A stretch of 64,000 nt of DNA. It comes from Medicago truncatula (taxonomy: Eukaryota > Streptophyta > Magnoliopsida > Fabales > Fabaceae). How positions within the stretch are numbered: the first letter of the stretch is position 1; each line of letters opens with the position of its first letter. Below are positions 37,501 through 47,794 of this stretch, in pieces. The stretch is from contig NC_053045.1 in assembly GCF_003473485.1 (NCBI RefSeq), positions 44,806,494 through 44,870,493 on the forward strand, in the 5' to 3' direction. A program made the translations under genes and the position numbers. The notes beneath the pieces were generated by a model, which saw only the letters and a program-made list of their open reading frames with translations, did no database searches and was not told where the DNA came from.

Positions 37501-40494
37501 GTATTAATGGGATGAAAATATTCTTTTTATGAATAAATTAACACTAGCAGTGGTTTTATGAATACAACAAGTGAACTGCCCATGCATTAATTCACACAAT
37601 ATAAAATATTTTACCTATTTGTGCAAACGTCTTGTTCAATTTTTTTTTTGACAAAGTTTTGTTCATAAATAGTTTATATTATTATGGTATATAAGTACAA
37701 TTTTTTTTCCTTCAAAAAAAAAGTACAACTTTTTTTTTTTGCAAAAAAAGATATACAAATGAGTTTCTCTACACTAACCTTTTACAATTTTGGCATCACT
37801 CATGATGATATATATAGGGGCATAATCAAATGACATTATGGTGTCAAAAAACATTATATTTTCCTTCAAAAAAAAATTTATATTTTGTCCAAAAAACTAG
37901 TAAAGTAATTAGCTACGTATTTAAACTAGTAGATCTATCCAATGCGACTTAATTGGTCAAGCATAGTCGAATTTGTAAAGAGAATCACGGTTTGATTTCC
38001 GTTGAATAAATACACATTTGAGAGGAGTAGAATGAGGTGCAGCTATACAGATGTGTGAAATGTATAGACATGACAAAGAAAAAACTTATTCATGGGAATA
38101 CTTAAGGTATGTTTACACCTAAAAAATAATTATTATGTAAGGCAAAATTGGCAGATAAACAATTTAAAAATAGGCGAGTTTCCCTAAGCCGATACCAAGT
38201 TAGCGAGCACTCTACCCCCAAACAAGGGTCAAACGATTCTTTCTATAGTATACTGAGGAATACATAGATCTTGAAGTAATCAAACTTAATCAAGACTCAG
38301 TGTAATTGAACAATGAGATAACCAACTCGCACTCCACGTATGTAATGCCACTAACCCAAAGGAATGATGGGCACATACTTACGTTTCGAGGAAAGTTGTG
38401 CACTTTAGACTCTGCCAACGGATCATGCGACAAAATGAAGAGCTACCAGCCAGCCAAACATGAGGTTCCACGCACCCCTTCAATGAGGGAAAATTTATGC
38501 ATTACACATGCAAATAGCCGATCAAGGCTAAACGTTGTAGGTAACATGTTATATTGTTATGTGATACATAAGAATTTTTTTTGCCTAAATACTTCTCTTG
38601 TACAATTTCAGAAAGGACACAGTCAATCAAACTCAAGCTACTTACAAAACTTTATCTCTTTACATTGTTTTAATTTTTGGTTGTCATTAGACAACGATAA
38701 TTTTGTATTTATTTTTGAAGTTTTCACGTTATATTCTACCGTATTATGATTATGTATCAATATTTTTTCTCTTTGTCGGTTTTCCCCAACAATCCTAATA
38801 GCAATCATGGGACAACCGATAAGTTTTGAAATACATATATTTTTGAAGTTTTCACGTTATATTTCACCGTATTCTGATTATGTATCAATATTTTTTATCT
38901 TCGTTGGTTTTCCCAACAATCCTAAAAGCAAGCATGGGCGGGTGCGGTTATGGTGCATAAGGAAATCCTTATGCACCCTGCATAAATCCAAAAATAGTTT
39001 TGGAGTACAACTCACAGAAACCATTTCCACAGCAAAATGGTTTTGACATAATTTTATACAAAACATACTATGATTTATGCAGGGTGCTGGAAACCATTAA
39101 GTACATCTAATGGTTTAATTAGAGTACAATTCACAAAAACCATTTATGGATTTATGCAGGATACATAAAGATTTCCTTATGCACCATAACCGCAATCAAC
39201 ATGGCTAGCCAGTAAGTTTTGAAATACATATATTCATTTCCAACCTGAGCAAATAATAGTCAAATTATGAAGTTCTAACTTACATGTTTCTATAACAATA
39301 CATTTTTTAACAAGTTCTATAACAACATATATATTATATATACTTTTTTTTATTTTATAATTTTAAGGTTTTTGTGAGTATTTAAATTGGAGAATTATAA
39401 ATAGGATGCTATTTTTACTACGTAGATATTCCATGGAGAAATTGTGATTATATAACTTAAATAGGATGAAGTATAAATAGTAGTAAGTTTGAGTGAGTAA
39501 AATACACCAACCATTTTAACTCTAAGACATAACTCAACCGACAATATTAATATTGTTAGATTGAACACCTTCATTTATATTTAAACTCGAGAATTCGTAA
39601 TTGTTTATGTGAGTTTTAGTTAATGCTTACCACTTCGTCTAAAAAATAAAAGACACTCATCAATCTAGCTGAGGAATTTAGACTCCATTTGTTTTGCGTT
39701 TTTTTTTCTTTCTTTCTAAACTTTATGTTAGTTTTACTTGTACAATATTTTTTTTAAACAATGAAAATATAAAAATCGCTTTTGTAAGCGAATGAAAAAT
39801 GTCAGAATCTTGTTTCCTTATTTTCAAAAATGCATTAGCCAACATTTTATTTTCTCTCAATCACAATTGTTCACTTTATTAATTTAAAATCCTTGAAGAT
39901 TGTCTATAGAGTACTCGTTAGGAAACACAATAAATAGTTAGCTAGTCCCTAAAAAACAAATTTATAAATATGGTGTAATAAACTATTAACCGTAAGTATA
40001 GTAAACATTAGAGACAGACAGACAGACTTTGAACACGAGCAGTCTAGTAAAACTTTTTTTGTTGTTGTTGAGAGAATCAGTCTAGTAAAACTTGAAAGGT
40101 TTAATTAATATACATGCATATATGATCAATTGTAACACAATATATACGCAGGTCAGCTCCCTTATCAATAACAACTAATTTTCTTGAAAAATGATTTGAA
40201 CCAATACAATTAATGAAAAATATATATGCACAAATTTGATAGTAATTTTGATGATGACTCACAGTAAAATAAAACCAAAAGGAAGAGATAAGAAAATGAT
40301 TTGATCCTATACCTTGAACTTGCATAGTCATAAAGCTTGTGAGTAGAGGAGAACAAAATCAATCCAACTTGTGCATCACAAAGAATGGATAGTTCTTTAG
40401 CTTTCTTCATCAACCCTTTTCTTCTCTTTGAGAAAGTCACTTGACGGCTTGTCAAATTCTCAATCCTTCGAATCACAATCTTTCCTCTTCCCAT
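28583..40494 (-). CDS. MIKC-type MADS-box transcription factor, AGL17/ANR1 clade, 7 exons, 223 aa
   Basis: Minus-strand exons 40494-40313 (182 bp), 37479-37401 (79), 29706-29645 (62), 29531-29432 (100), 29291-29250 (42), 29159-29079 (81) and 28708-28583 (126) total 672 nt. The sizes are those usual for AGL17-clade genes and the frame is continuous. Exon 1 encodes the DNA-binding MADS domain ([20 protein letters not shown] at residues 1-20, ending KLYDYASS). Exon 2 is the I region ([10 protein letters not shown]). Exons 3-6 form the K-box, beginning [13 protein letters not shown] at residue 88, a coiled coil for dimer and tetramer contacts. The C-terminus ends [12 protein letters not shown]17-clade factors act in the nucleus; members regulate nitrate-responsive lateral root growth (ANR1), flowering or stomatal patterning. 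A probable 5' UTR intron lies at about 40565-40718. Introns 1 and 2 are swollen by transposons, yet every exon is intact. Confidence 0.92.
30090..32220 (+). pseudogene. RTE-type LINE and copia gag relics inside MADS intron 2
   Basis: 32009-32215 still reads [16 protein letters not shown], then [15 protein letters not shown] and DYTKGQL after stops, a decayed reverse transcriptase of the RTE-type LINEs common in plants. 30095-30330 resembles the 5' region of the same kind of element. Between them, 30740-30960 reads like a degraded copia gag ([20 protein letters not shown], then ITLDEVQ), and about 31480-31530 may be a copia polymerase scrap. All frames are broken. The element order suggests nesting of one relic in another. 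Confidence 0.55.
32225..32900 (+). pseudogene. Plant-mobile-domain-like relic
   Basis: Two open stretches, 32229-32588 and 32596-32898, in neighbouring frames contain [40 protein letters not shown] and [15 protein letters not shown]. The composition and [11 protein letters not shown] pattern recall plant mobile domain (aminotransferase-like) proteins, which are often carried by transposons. Recognition is by impression only. It is broken and lies within MADS intron 2. Confidence 0.35.
33394..34011. mobile_element. hAT-type MITE with 8 bp target duplication, in MADS intron 2
   Basis: Termini are TAGGCATGGCAA and TTGTCATGCCTA. The octamer GTTGAAGC directly flanks both ends (33386-33393 and 34012-34019), the diagnostic hAT duplication length. 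The interior is rich in GGGGATGGG/CCCCGTCCCC-like repeats in both orientations. Open frames within it are by-products of its symmetry. Confidence 0.88.
34688..34798. repeat. Four palindromic ATCGTGCCACGAT motifs in the LTR
   Basis: ATCGTGCCACGAT is an inverted repeat around a central base. It occurs four times in the left LTR (one copy with a T change) and again, slightly mutated, in the right LTR at about 36600-36707. The arrangement resembles a set of protein-binding sites in the LTR promoter region. Confidence 0.75.
34911..35300. repeat. Four tandem copies of about 96 bp inside the copia-type element
   Basis: The motif GTAGTTCCACAAG recurs at about 34913, 35008, 35104 and (as GTAATCCCGCAAG) 35203, each followed by a CTTCAACC...GGAATGCCTTCCG-like block and a CTTGAAGGTCC-like end. 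The copies are diverged. The array occupies the place where polymerase genes would be. Confidence 0.8.
38712..39234. repeat. 128 bp tandem duplication in MADS intron 1, second copy split by a MITE
   Basis: The unit starting TTTTTGAAGTTTTCACGTTA at 38712 recurs at 38840. The second unit is interrupted at 38942 and resumes at about 39195 with its remaining end (TAAGTTTTGAAATACATATA). The order of events is therefore duplication first, then insertion. Confidence 0.8.
38943..39194. mobile_element. MITE with long inverted repeats in MADS intron 1
   Basis: The left end TGCGGTTATGGTGCATAAGG through GCATAAATCC (about 47 bp) is mirrored at 39147-39194. The interior contains further copies of an AAACCATT motif. 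It is 252 bp and non-coding, inserted in the second unit of the 128 bp tandem duplication. Confidence 0.8.
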
Positions 40495-40499
40495 CTTTG

Positions 40500-42105
40500 A
40501 TTCTACTAGCTAGGGTTCTTGCAATATTTTAATCTCTTCTTTGTATGTCAATGAGCTGAATCTGAAATATATTGATTCGTATGAGTTGAAATTGATAAAA
40601 TAAAAAATTCATTGATCGGTTGAATATAATGAATTTAATTATTGAATAATCATAGAAATCAAAATAAAATACAATCATGCATAAATTAAGAATGAAGAAT
40701 AATGGAAGAAACTTACTGGAGGATTATTAGGAGAGGGGATGTTGAAACTAAAACGGGAAGAAAATGGTTTGTGGAATTAATTAAAAGTGGTTTTTGTTGG
40801 ACTCAAAGCGGTTTATTGTGCTGATCGAGAAGTTTAAGGTTTTGGTGTTTGGGCCAATGAGCAATGAGCAAGGACAGAAAAATATGTTTAAGAAAATTGT
40901 CAAATGAGAATCACAAACAGCTCAAGTCACAATACATAAATAACATAGAGTACCTACCTGTACGAAAATGACAGCGTGTTACAAATTTATGATGACGTGT
41001 CAGTGAATGTATGGTATCCTGGGACTGTTGAAGTTCTACTTCAGGAATCCAGTCAAATAAAGTAATAATATATATTCCTCAGAAATAGCAGTACAGTACT
41101 AGGATGCCTTTTTTAATCCAGAGTTGTTGTATAAACAAGATTAAGTGTTGAACATTATGAGAGTTAAAACAGACATAAACATTTCCCTTAAAACAAAAAA
41201 CAGACATAGAAATTTAGAAAGTTACTTGAATATTTTTTGTGAATGTTTAAAAGTTATTTTTAGTAGTGTTAGGGGTGATGAGGAAAAAAAATAACCATGT
41301 CCGCAAATAAAATCTGTCACGCGTACGAATCATGTAGCTTAACCAAATACGTACAAATAAAATAAATAAATATTTTCAATTATACATTAGTTAATAAATA
41401 TGAATGCAGATTTAGTAGCATTTTTATCAATAGATATCCCAATAATAAATTAATAAAATTATTTTAATATCCCTTATATATACTATATATAAAAAGAAAA
41501 TAGTCTATTTTGCCTCTTCAAAATTACCATCAACTTTCAATACAAATAACACATATAACAAATAAACAAAAAAAATTCAAATATTAAAATAAAAGTGTAA
41601 CAAACACGATATGAGTATATATATGTCCAATTTTTTTATTTATTTATCCTTTAAAAAGTTTACTTTTGCATTATCCAATTATTTTCTTAAACAACTCTTT
41701 ATATAGATTGTTGTTGGTGTCATTAAAAAAAAGAATTTAGATTATATATTTTTTTGCATATTGTTGTGTCATTAAAATATATAATCATGGTTAGTTGAAT
41801 TTGTTATAATTTGAAAGCAAAAAGCATTTATATTTTTTTTACTTTTAATCAAAATTTAAATTTTATAAAAAAATATCGTTTATAATTTTCAAACGTTAGT
41901 GCAATAAAAATAGTGGAAATAGACTTATTTTCTTTTGTTTTTTGAACAAGTACATCGAAAGAGACTTGATTTTAATAACAAACTTTGTAATAATTGATGG
42001 AAAACCATTTCTATTAATTTGATTGTCCTTGAAACTATTATTATTATGTGATGAATTTAAAACCATTATTATGTGGTAAAAGAAGAAAGAAAATGAACGT
42101 AATAT
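40500..42105. other. 5' region of the MADS-box gene and intergenic
   Basis: 40500-40750 is a probable 5' UTR with an intron whose acceptor is near 40565 and donor near 40718 (minus strand). Beyond that the sequence is AT-rich without a recognisable gene or element. Confidence 0.45.
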
Positions 42106-42115
42106 ATTTTATTTT

Positions 42116-43260
42116 GAGTAAATAGTCAATTTCTCCTTTGAAATTATAGGTTTCGTCAATTACCTTATTGAAATTAACAAAACTTCGATTACTCCTCTGA
42201 AATTGTATAATGTTAATCAATTTATTCCCTCCGTCAAATTATTATGTTAACTGTTTACAGTTATGATCAAATACCCCCCCTGAAATTTTGCACTTATGTG
42301 CAAAATGCCCCATAAATTTGAAAATTTATATTTTTTTTTTATCCTTGACTCAAAAGATATTAAAGGCAAACAATTAACAATTATTGATCATATAAATCTT
42401 TATGGAATGTATGTTTATGTAGCTATTGGTCATATAAATCTTTATGGAAGGTATGTTACTCTCATGTGTTTTAAATATATACATATTTAGAAGACTTTTT
42501 TTACACAAGTTGGTAATTATGTTAGAGTATGCAGTCATAAAGTACACAAGTCTTTGATAATTGTGTGTTCATAAAGAAAATTCATAGGTTAATATCTGCA
42601 TAAAGAAGAAGAAACAAGGCTTAGGTTTGTGAATTTGCAACTTAATTAATGATATAATTTTTATAACGCATGAAATGCCATATCTATTAGTTGCAGCATG
42701 TTAAATAGATTATGTCATAGACCTTCTGCATGAAGCCGGTATATCACATTGTACTACAAAGTTATGTGATAGATATTAATTTTCTGCTGCTATGACATTC
42801 TTGTCTTGGTTTATTTCAACAACTTGATATCTTTTTAATGTTTGATTTTTAGTTTTACCTTATTTGTAAAAAATTTATCATGCTCCTTATTGATAAATAT
42901 GAAATATGAATGAAAAAGCTGCACATGACAAAACCATGATTTCTTTGGCATATATTCATTCATTTTCTTGTGAATAGAATTTTTATGATAATAGGTACAA
43001 TATACTACTTGAAGAACTAAATGTATGATTTTTGGTAAGAAAAAAATCTAAATTTTTAAGTTTAGGGGGCATTTTGCACATAAGTGCAAAATTTCAGGGG
43101 GGTATTTGATCATAACCGTAAACAATTAACAGAAAATTTTGACGGAGGGGTAAATTGATTAACGTTATGCAATTTTAGGGGGAGTAATTGAAGTTTTGTT
43201 AATTTTAGGGAGGTAATTGACGAAACTTACAATTTCAGAAAAGAAATTGACTATTTACTC
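42116..43260. mobile_element. MULE-like long-TIR element with perfect 10 bp target duplication
   Basis: Starts GAGTAAATAGTCAATTTC and ends with the matching inverted sequence at 43260. The inverted repeats run about 190 bp and include a CTGAAATTTTGCACTTATGT / ACATAAGTGCAAAATTTCAG pair. ATTTTATTTT flanks it exactly at 42106-42115 and 43261-43270. The interior has no transposase. Confidence 0.85.
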
Positions 43261-43270
43261 ATTTTATTTT

Positions 43271-44607
43271 GGTTAAAAAATTTGTTGTTGAATGAAGAGT
43301 GAAACGTATGGATACAATTATTCTTGGTCATACAATTCATTCAATCTATCTGTTTAACAGTCTTATGGACCTTTTTTTCATTTTTATTTTTGACGAACTT
43401 TTTTTTTATTAAAGAAGGAAATTGTAAAAAGACTAAGGAATTAGTCTAGAGATACTACATCCCCTTACATCAAATTGAAGTTTAAGGGCTAAAGAGGAGT
43501 AAGGAGATTGAAGAATTGTCCAAAGAAAGAATCCAAACGACCTAAGTTGGTAAGAAAATATGCTTCAACGAGATTGAAGGATAATCCAATAGTTAGACTC
43601 TCTATAAATATGTTTCAATGAGACATTTCAATCAAAAAGATGGATAAGATGAAGAATGTTGAGTATGAGAGATTGAAGAGCTCCAATATAAGTTGAAGTG
43701 CATTGAACAATCTGAGAGACACCTTAAAAGTCACATTCCACAAGAAGACAGATAATACCTTGTTGTTAAAGTATTCTATTACGTTTCAATATTCCATTGA
43801 ACTTCATCAAAGAATTTGTAATATTGAAATCTCTACGGCTATTTCTGACAAACTGTTTTTTTATGAAATTCAATGGATCAATTTATTTTTTCAAAAGAAA
43901 TTGATCACTTTAATATAAAACAAAAAATTATTATAACTATGTTAAAAATTAAATATTTTTATTCAATTGAAAAAATGCCACTAGTGGTCGCCGCCCTCCA
44001 CCCCTGGTCACCACTACTTCCAATACCATTTATTGAAATTATTAATAAATAAATTATATAAATTATCTTCCATAAATTAGTGGTTTAGCCTTGCCAAGAC
44101 AGAGGCAAATTGTATTTGCCAAACGACTTTTTTCTTTTTCTTGACTAGTTGCCAATGCCAAATGACTTATAATATGTAAGGGATGAGTATCACCCTTCCC
44201 TTGCCATATTCCAATACAATCTAGCTTCTATTTTTATTTGATCAATTTTTTTTCACACTTGGTTTCCTAATTGAATCTCTTCAGAATCGCTCACTCACTT
44301 TGTTCAAGTGTTATCTTGGATACACAGTCGCCGGTCATTTGCTGTAAAAGGATCCTAAAGGCTACATGCCAACATTCATTTAAGTCAATTTTTTTTGTGT
44401 GACGTCTATACCACTATGGATCAAAATCATTGGGGTCATCGCTCATTCTTCTATCTTACATGGTGGCAGACAAGGTAACACAATTATTAATAAATAAAAT
44501 CTAGGCACCTCGCTGCAACAACCTTAAAGTCTTACTTACATAGATATGATATGTGATAATGTTCCACACAATTTTTTTGAACACCTTACTTTCTTTTACA
44601 GTCACAG
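43271..44607. other. Intergenic upstream of the lectin-kinase cluster
   Basis: No gene recognised. The frame at 43703-43918 has no domain. The last few hundred bases should include the promoter and 5' UTR of the first kinase gene; a pyrimidine tract with AG just before the ATG hints at a possible 5' UTR intron end. Confidence 0.4.
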
Positions 44608-46614
44608 ATGGCTCCTTTGTATGTTAGTCTTCACACTCAAACTCTTGTTTTATGTTATACAATAGGAATCATTTCCACCCTCCAAATAATCCATATTGCA
44701 AACTCACTATCATTTGAATACCCCTACTTTAAGAATGGTGATGTCAATTGGGAAGGAGATGCTTCTCCTTATAAAGGAGCTATTCAAATCACTTCTAATA
44801 CCCTTGACCAAAACAACAATTACAGTGTCGGGCGAGTCACAAGTTTCAAACAAATGCGTCTCTGGGATTTGAACTCTGGAAACCTCTCTGACTTCACCAC
44901 CAAGTTTTCCTTTGTCGTATATTCAAACAAAAGAGATTATGGAGATGGAATGGTATTCTTCTTGGCTGATCCAGCTCTCCCACTTTTGAAGAATATTTCA
45001 GAAGGAGGTGGTCTTGGCCTTGTGGATGGAAATCAAGTGCTAAAATCAACTCAGCACTCTTTTGTGGCAGTGGAGTTTGACACCTTCAATAATCCATGGG
45101 ACCCTCCAGGTGAAGGCACTCATGTTGGCTTGAATTTCAACTCTATGAGGTCTAACATAACTAAGCCATGGTTGACAAATATTCAAGAACGGAGAGTTTA
45201 CAATTGTAGCATTGAGTACAAATCAAGCACTCTAAATTTGAGTGTTTCATTCACCATGTATGATGATGATGATGATAAACCATTTGAAGAGTACATATCA
45301 CACAAGGTTGATTTGAGAGATGTCTTACCAGAGAGGGTTATTGTTGGCTTCTCTGCTGCAACAGGAATATTGTATGAGGTGCATACTCTCCGATCATGGT
45401 CATTTAGTTCAAGTCTACTAAGTGATGAGACCAAAAATCAGGTAGTGGCACCGATCCCCAGTCCTATAATTTCTGAAAAAGAAAACAAGATGGGATTGAA
45501 GGTGGGGCTTGGAATTGGTACAGGCTTGGCTGTGAGTTTATCAGGGTTGGTTTGTACTCTATTATGGAAGATGAGTAGAGGGAGAAAAGAAGAGTTTGGT
45601 TTTGATCTCAACATGGATGATGAATTCCAAAAGGGATCTGGACCTAAGAGATTTTCCTACAATGAACTAGTGAGTGCAACAAATAAATTTTCAGAGTCAG
45701 GTAAGGTAGGGCAAGGTGGTTTTGGTGGTGTATACAAAGGTTATTTGAAAGACTTAAATTCCTATGTTGCTGTCAAGAGGATATCAAGAGAGTCTAGACA
45801 GGGAATACTAGAATACGCCACTGAAGTGAAGGTCATAAGCCAATTGAGACACAGGAATTTAGTACAACTTCTTGGTTGGTGCCATAGGAAGAATGATTTT
45901 CTTCTTATATATGAGTTCATGTCAAATGGAAGCTTAGATTCTCATCTATACAGTAAAAAGAGCTTATTGACATGGACAATGAGGTATAATATAGCATTGG
46001 GCTTGGCTTCAGCATTGCTTTACCTACAGGAAGAATGGGAACAGTGTGTGCTTCACAGGGACATTAAATCCAGTAACATTATGTTGGATTCATGTTTCAA
46101 TGCTCGGCTTGGTGATTTTGGTTTAGCTAGGCTTGTAGATCATGAGACGGGGTCACAAACCACAATTATAGCTGGGACAAGGGGTTATATTGCACCTGAA
46201 TATTTCACATCAGGAAAGCCTACCAAGGAATCTGATATATTCAGCTTTGGAGTAGTGTTATTGGAAATAGCCAGTGGAAGGAAAGCTATTGAAAGAGAAG
46301 AAAAAGAGGGTCAAATAAGTGTAGTGGAGTGGGTTTGGGAGCTCTATGGATTGGGGAAGTTCCTTGAAGCAGTTGATCCCAAGTTATGTGGAGCATTTGA
46401 TGAGCAACAACTGGAACGTTTGGTGATTGTTGGCCTTTGGTGTGTTCATCCAGATTATTCATTCAGGCCTTCTATAAGACAAGTGATTCAGGTTCTCAAA
46501 TTTGAGTCTCCTTCACCAATACTTCCAGAAAAAATGCCTGTGCCAACCTATCTTCCTCCAACAATAAAAGCACTTTTTTCTTCAGTTTCGTCTATATATT
46601 GGACAAATAGTTAG
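44608..46614 (+). CDS. L-type lectin receptor kinase A (class IX-like), 668 aa
   Basis: Intronless, as usual for this family. A signal peptide of about 33 residues precedes a legume-lectin domain (SLSFEYPYF at about 33 to WSFSSSL at about 271) with the metal-binding pattern VEFDTFNNPWDP (E156, D158). A membrane helix at about 297-320 leads to a kinase with GQGGFGGVYKG, Lys390, HRD Asp485 and DFG Asp503, so all catalytic residues are present and the kinase is RD-type. The end (GLWCVHPDYSFRPSIRQVIQ, then VLKFESPSP and LPEKMPVPTYLPP) is characteristic of class IX LecRKs, plasma-membrane receptors linked to defence and cell-death signalling. The ligand is unknown. The cytoplasmic tail is short and lacks the Ser-rich extension of genes C and D. 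Confidence 0.95.
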   Translation: MAPLYVSLHTQTLVLCYTIGIISTLQIIHIANSLSFEYPYFKNGDVNWEGDASPYKGAIQITSNTLDQNNNYSVGRVTSFKQMRLWDLNSGNLSDFTTKFSFVVYSNKRDYGDGMVFFLADPALPLLKNISEGGGLGLVDGNQVLKSTQHSFVAVEFDTFNNPWDPPGEGTHVGLNFNSMRSNITKPWLTNIQERRVYNCSIEYKSSTLNLSVSFTMYDDDDDKPFEEYISHKVDLRDVLPERVIVGFSAATGILYEVHTLRSWSFSSSLLSDETKNQVVAPIPSPIISEKENKMGLKVGLGIGTGLAVSLSGLVCTLLWKMSRGRKEEFGFDLNMDDEFQKGSGPKRFSYNELVSATNKFSESGKVGQGGFGGVYKGYLKDLNSYVAVKRISRESRQGILEYATEVKVISQLRHRNLVQLLGWCHRKNDFLLIYEFMSNGSLDSHLYSKKSLLTWTMRYNIALGLASALLYLQEEWEQCVLHRDIKSSNIMLDSCFNARLGDFGLARLVDHETGSQTTIIAGTRGYIAPEYFTSGKPTKESDIFSFGVVLLEIASGRKAIEREEKEGQISVVEWVWELYGLGKFLEAVDPKLCGAFDEQQLERLVIVGLWCVHPDYSFRPSIRQVIQVLKFESPSPILPEKMPVPTYLPPTIKALFSSVSSIYWTNS

Positions 46615-47794
46615 AAATAGGTAGAGTGTAACAATCATTGGATAACTTCTGTGTATAGGAACAAAATATTTAACATTATTATTTGCAACATATATGTTCA
46701 CTCGTTTTTTTTCCTGAGCAAATATACATACAAATTACAAATTTACCTATTACTAAAAATCATGTTATACAGTTTTCTCTAAATATGTAGTACCAAAACT
46801 CAAGGTTGTCAAACTCTTGAGTTAACTCTTAAACTCGTACGGGGTTATGATACTAGGTTACGAAAATGAGTTACCTCACACAAACTCTGATAAAATTGGT
46901 AAAATTTCGATCAATATTATTTGCGTGAGTTCTAAGGCGAACCACTTGTACTCAAAAAAATTATTGAAAATTCTAGTGACGGTTGACAATCCTCTTCATA
47001 AATATTGACGGTCGACACCGGCACGTATCTGGTACATGTGATTATATTCAATATACTATTTTCTCAAATTATTATGAGTGTCTATCTGTTAGTGTCAGTG
47101 CCATGTGAAATGTATATGTTGGTGCTTTATAGCTAAATACTACGTGAGCTCAGCTCTGTCTAAGAAAATACTGTCAGAAGACATTCATTCAAAATTTGAA
47201 GAATGCACTGTGAACACGTAAGATGCCTCAGAAAAATTTACTAGGAGCACTTGAACTGCTATTAAATACATGAGATGCATGTGTGGCTTTTGAGAGAGAA
47301 TGGGTGACAAGTGTCCTAAATGATTATGAAGTTTGATAACTTGTGCCTTAGGCAACATTGCAAAATGATATTAAGTGTATGTTTACGGACTTCGTTTGAT
47401 ATCCTTAGCCTTAGCCAAAAGACAAAACTTGATTATCTATTTTTAAAATATTAAATCGTGCATGAACAAATTTAATTTATATTTTAGTTCTATATATCTT
47501 TTATCTCCTTAATGTTTCCGTTATCCACCCAACATAGTTTGTTCCTATTTAGAACAATCTTACAACTTTAAACTTTTCTGTCCGTTAACTCTTATGGAGT
47601 ATGATTGTGATGTTTCCATCAACAAGAGTTGTGGATGTACAAAATCTAGACTATGTAATAATTAAAATACATAATTTACATATGAGAGAGGAAGCTAGAT
47701 ACATGACAAATAAAGAACAGGAATAAATACGTCCATGAAAGTATTAGACTTCAAACATGAAGCTAAACAACTCTGACATAGCTAAGCTAGACAA
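46615..47794. other. Spacer between kinases A and B
   Basis: Mainly AT-rich. 46980-47110 contains GACACCGGCACG / TGTCAGTGCCATGTG-type sequence resembling a dispersed repeat also seen at 49990-50120. The promoter of kinase B lies at the right end; no individual site could be supported. Confidence 0.4.

Noticed and set aside
38306-38749. 147-codon plus-strand frame
   Set aside because: Antisense inside MADS intron 1, no domain, ends in a tandem duplication.
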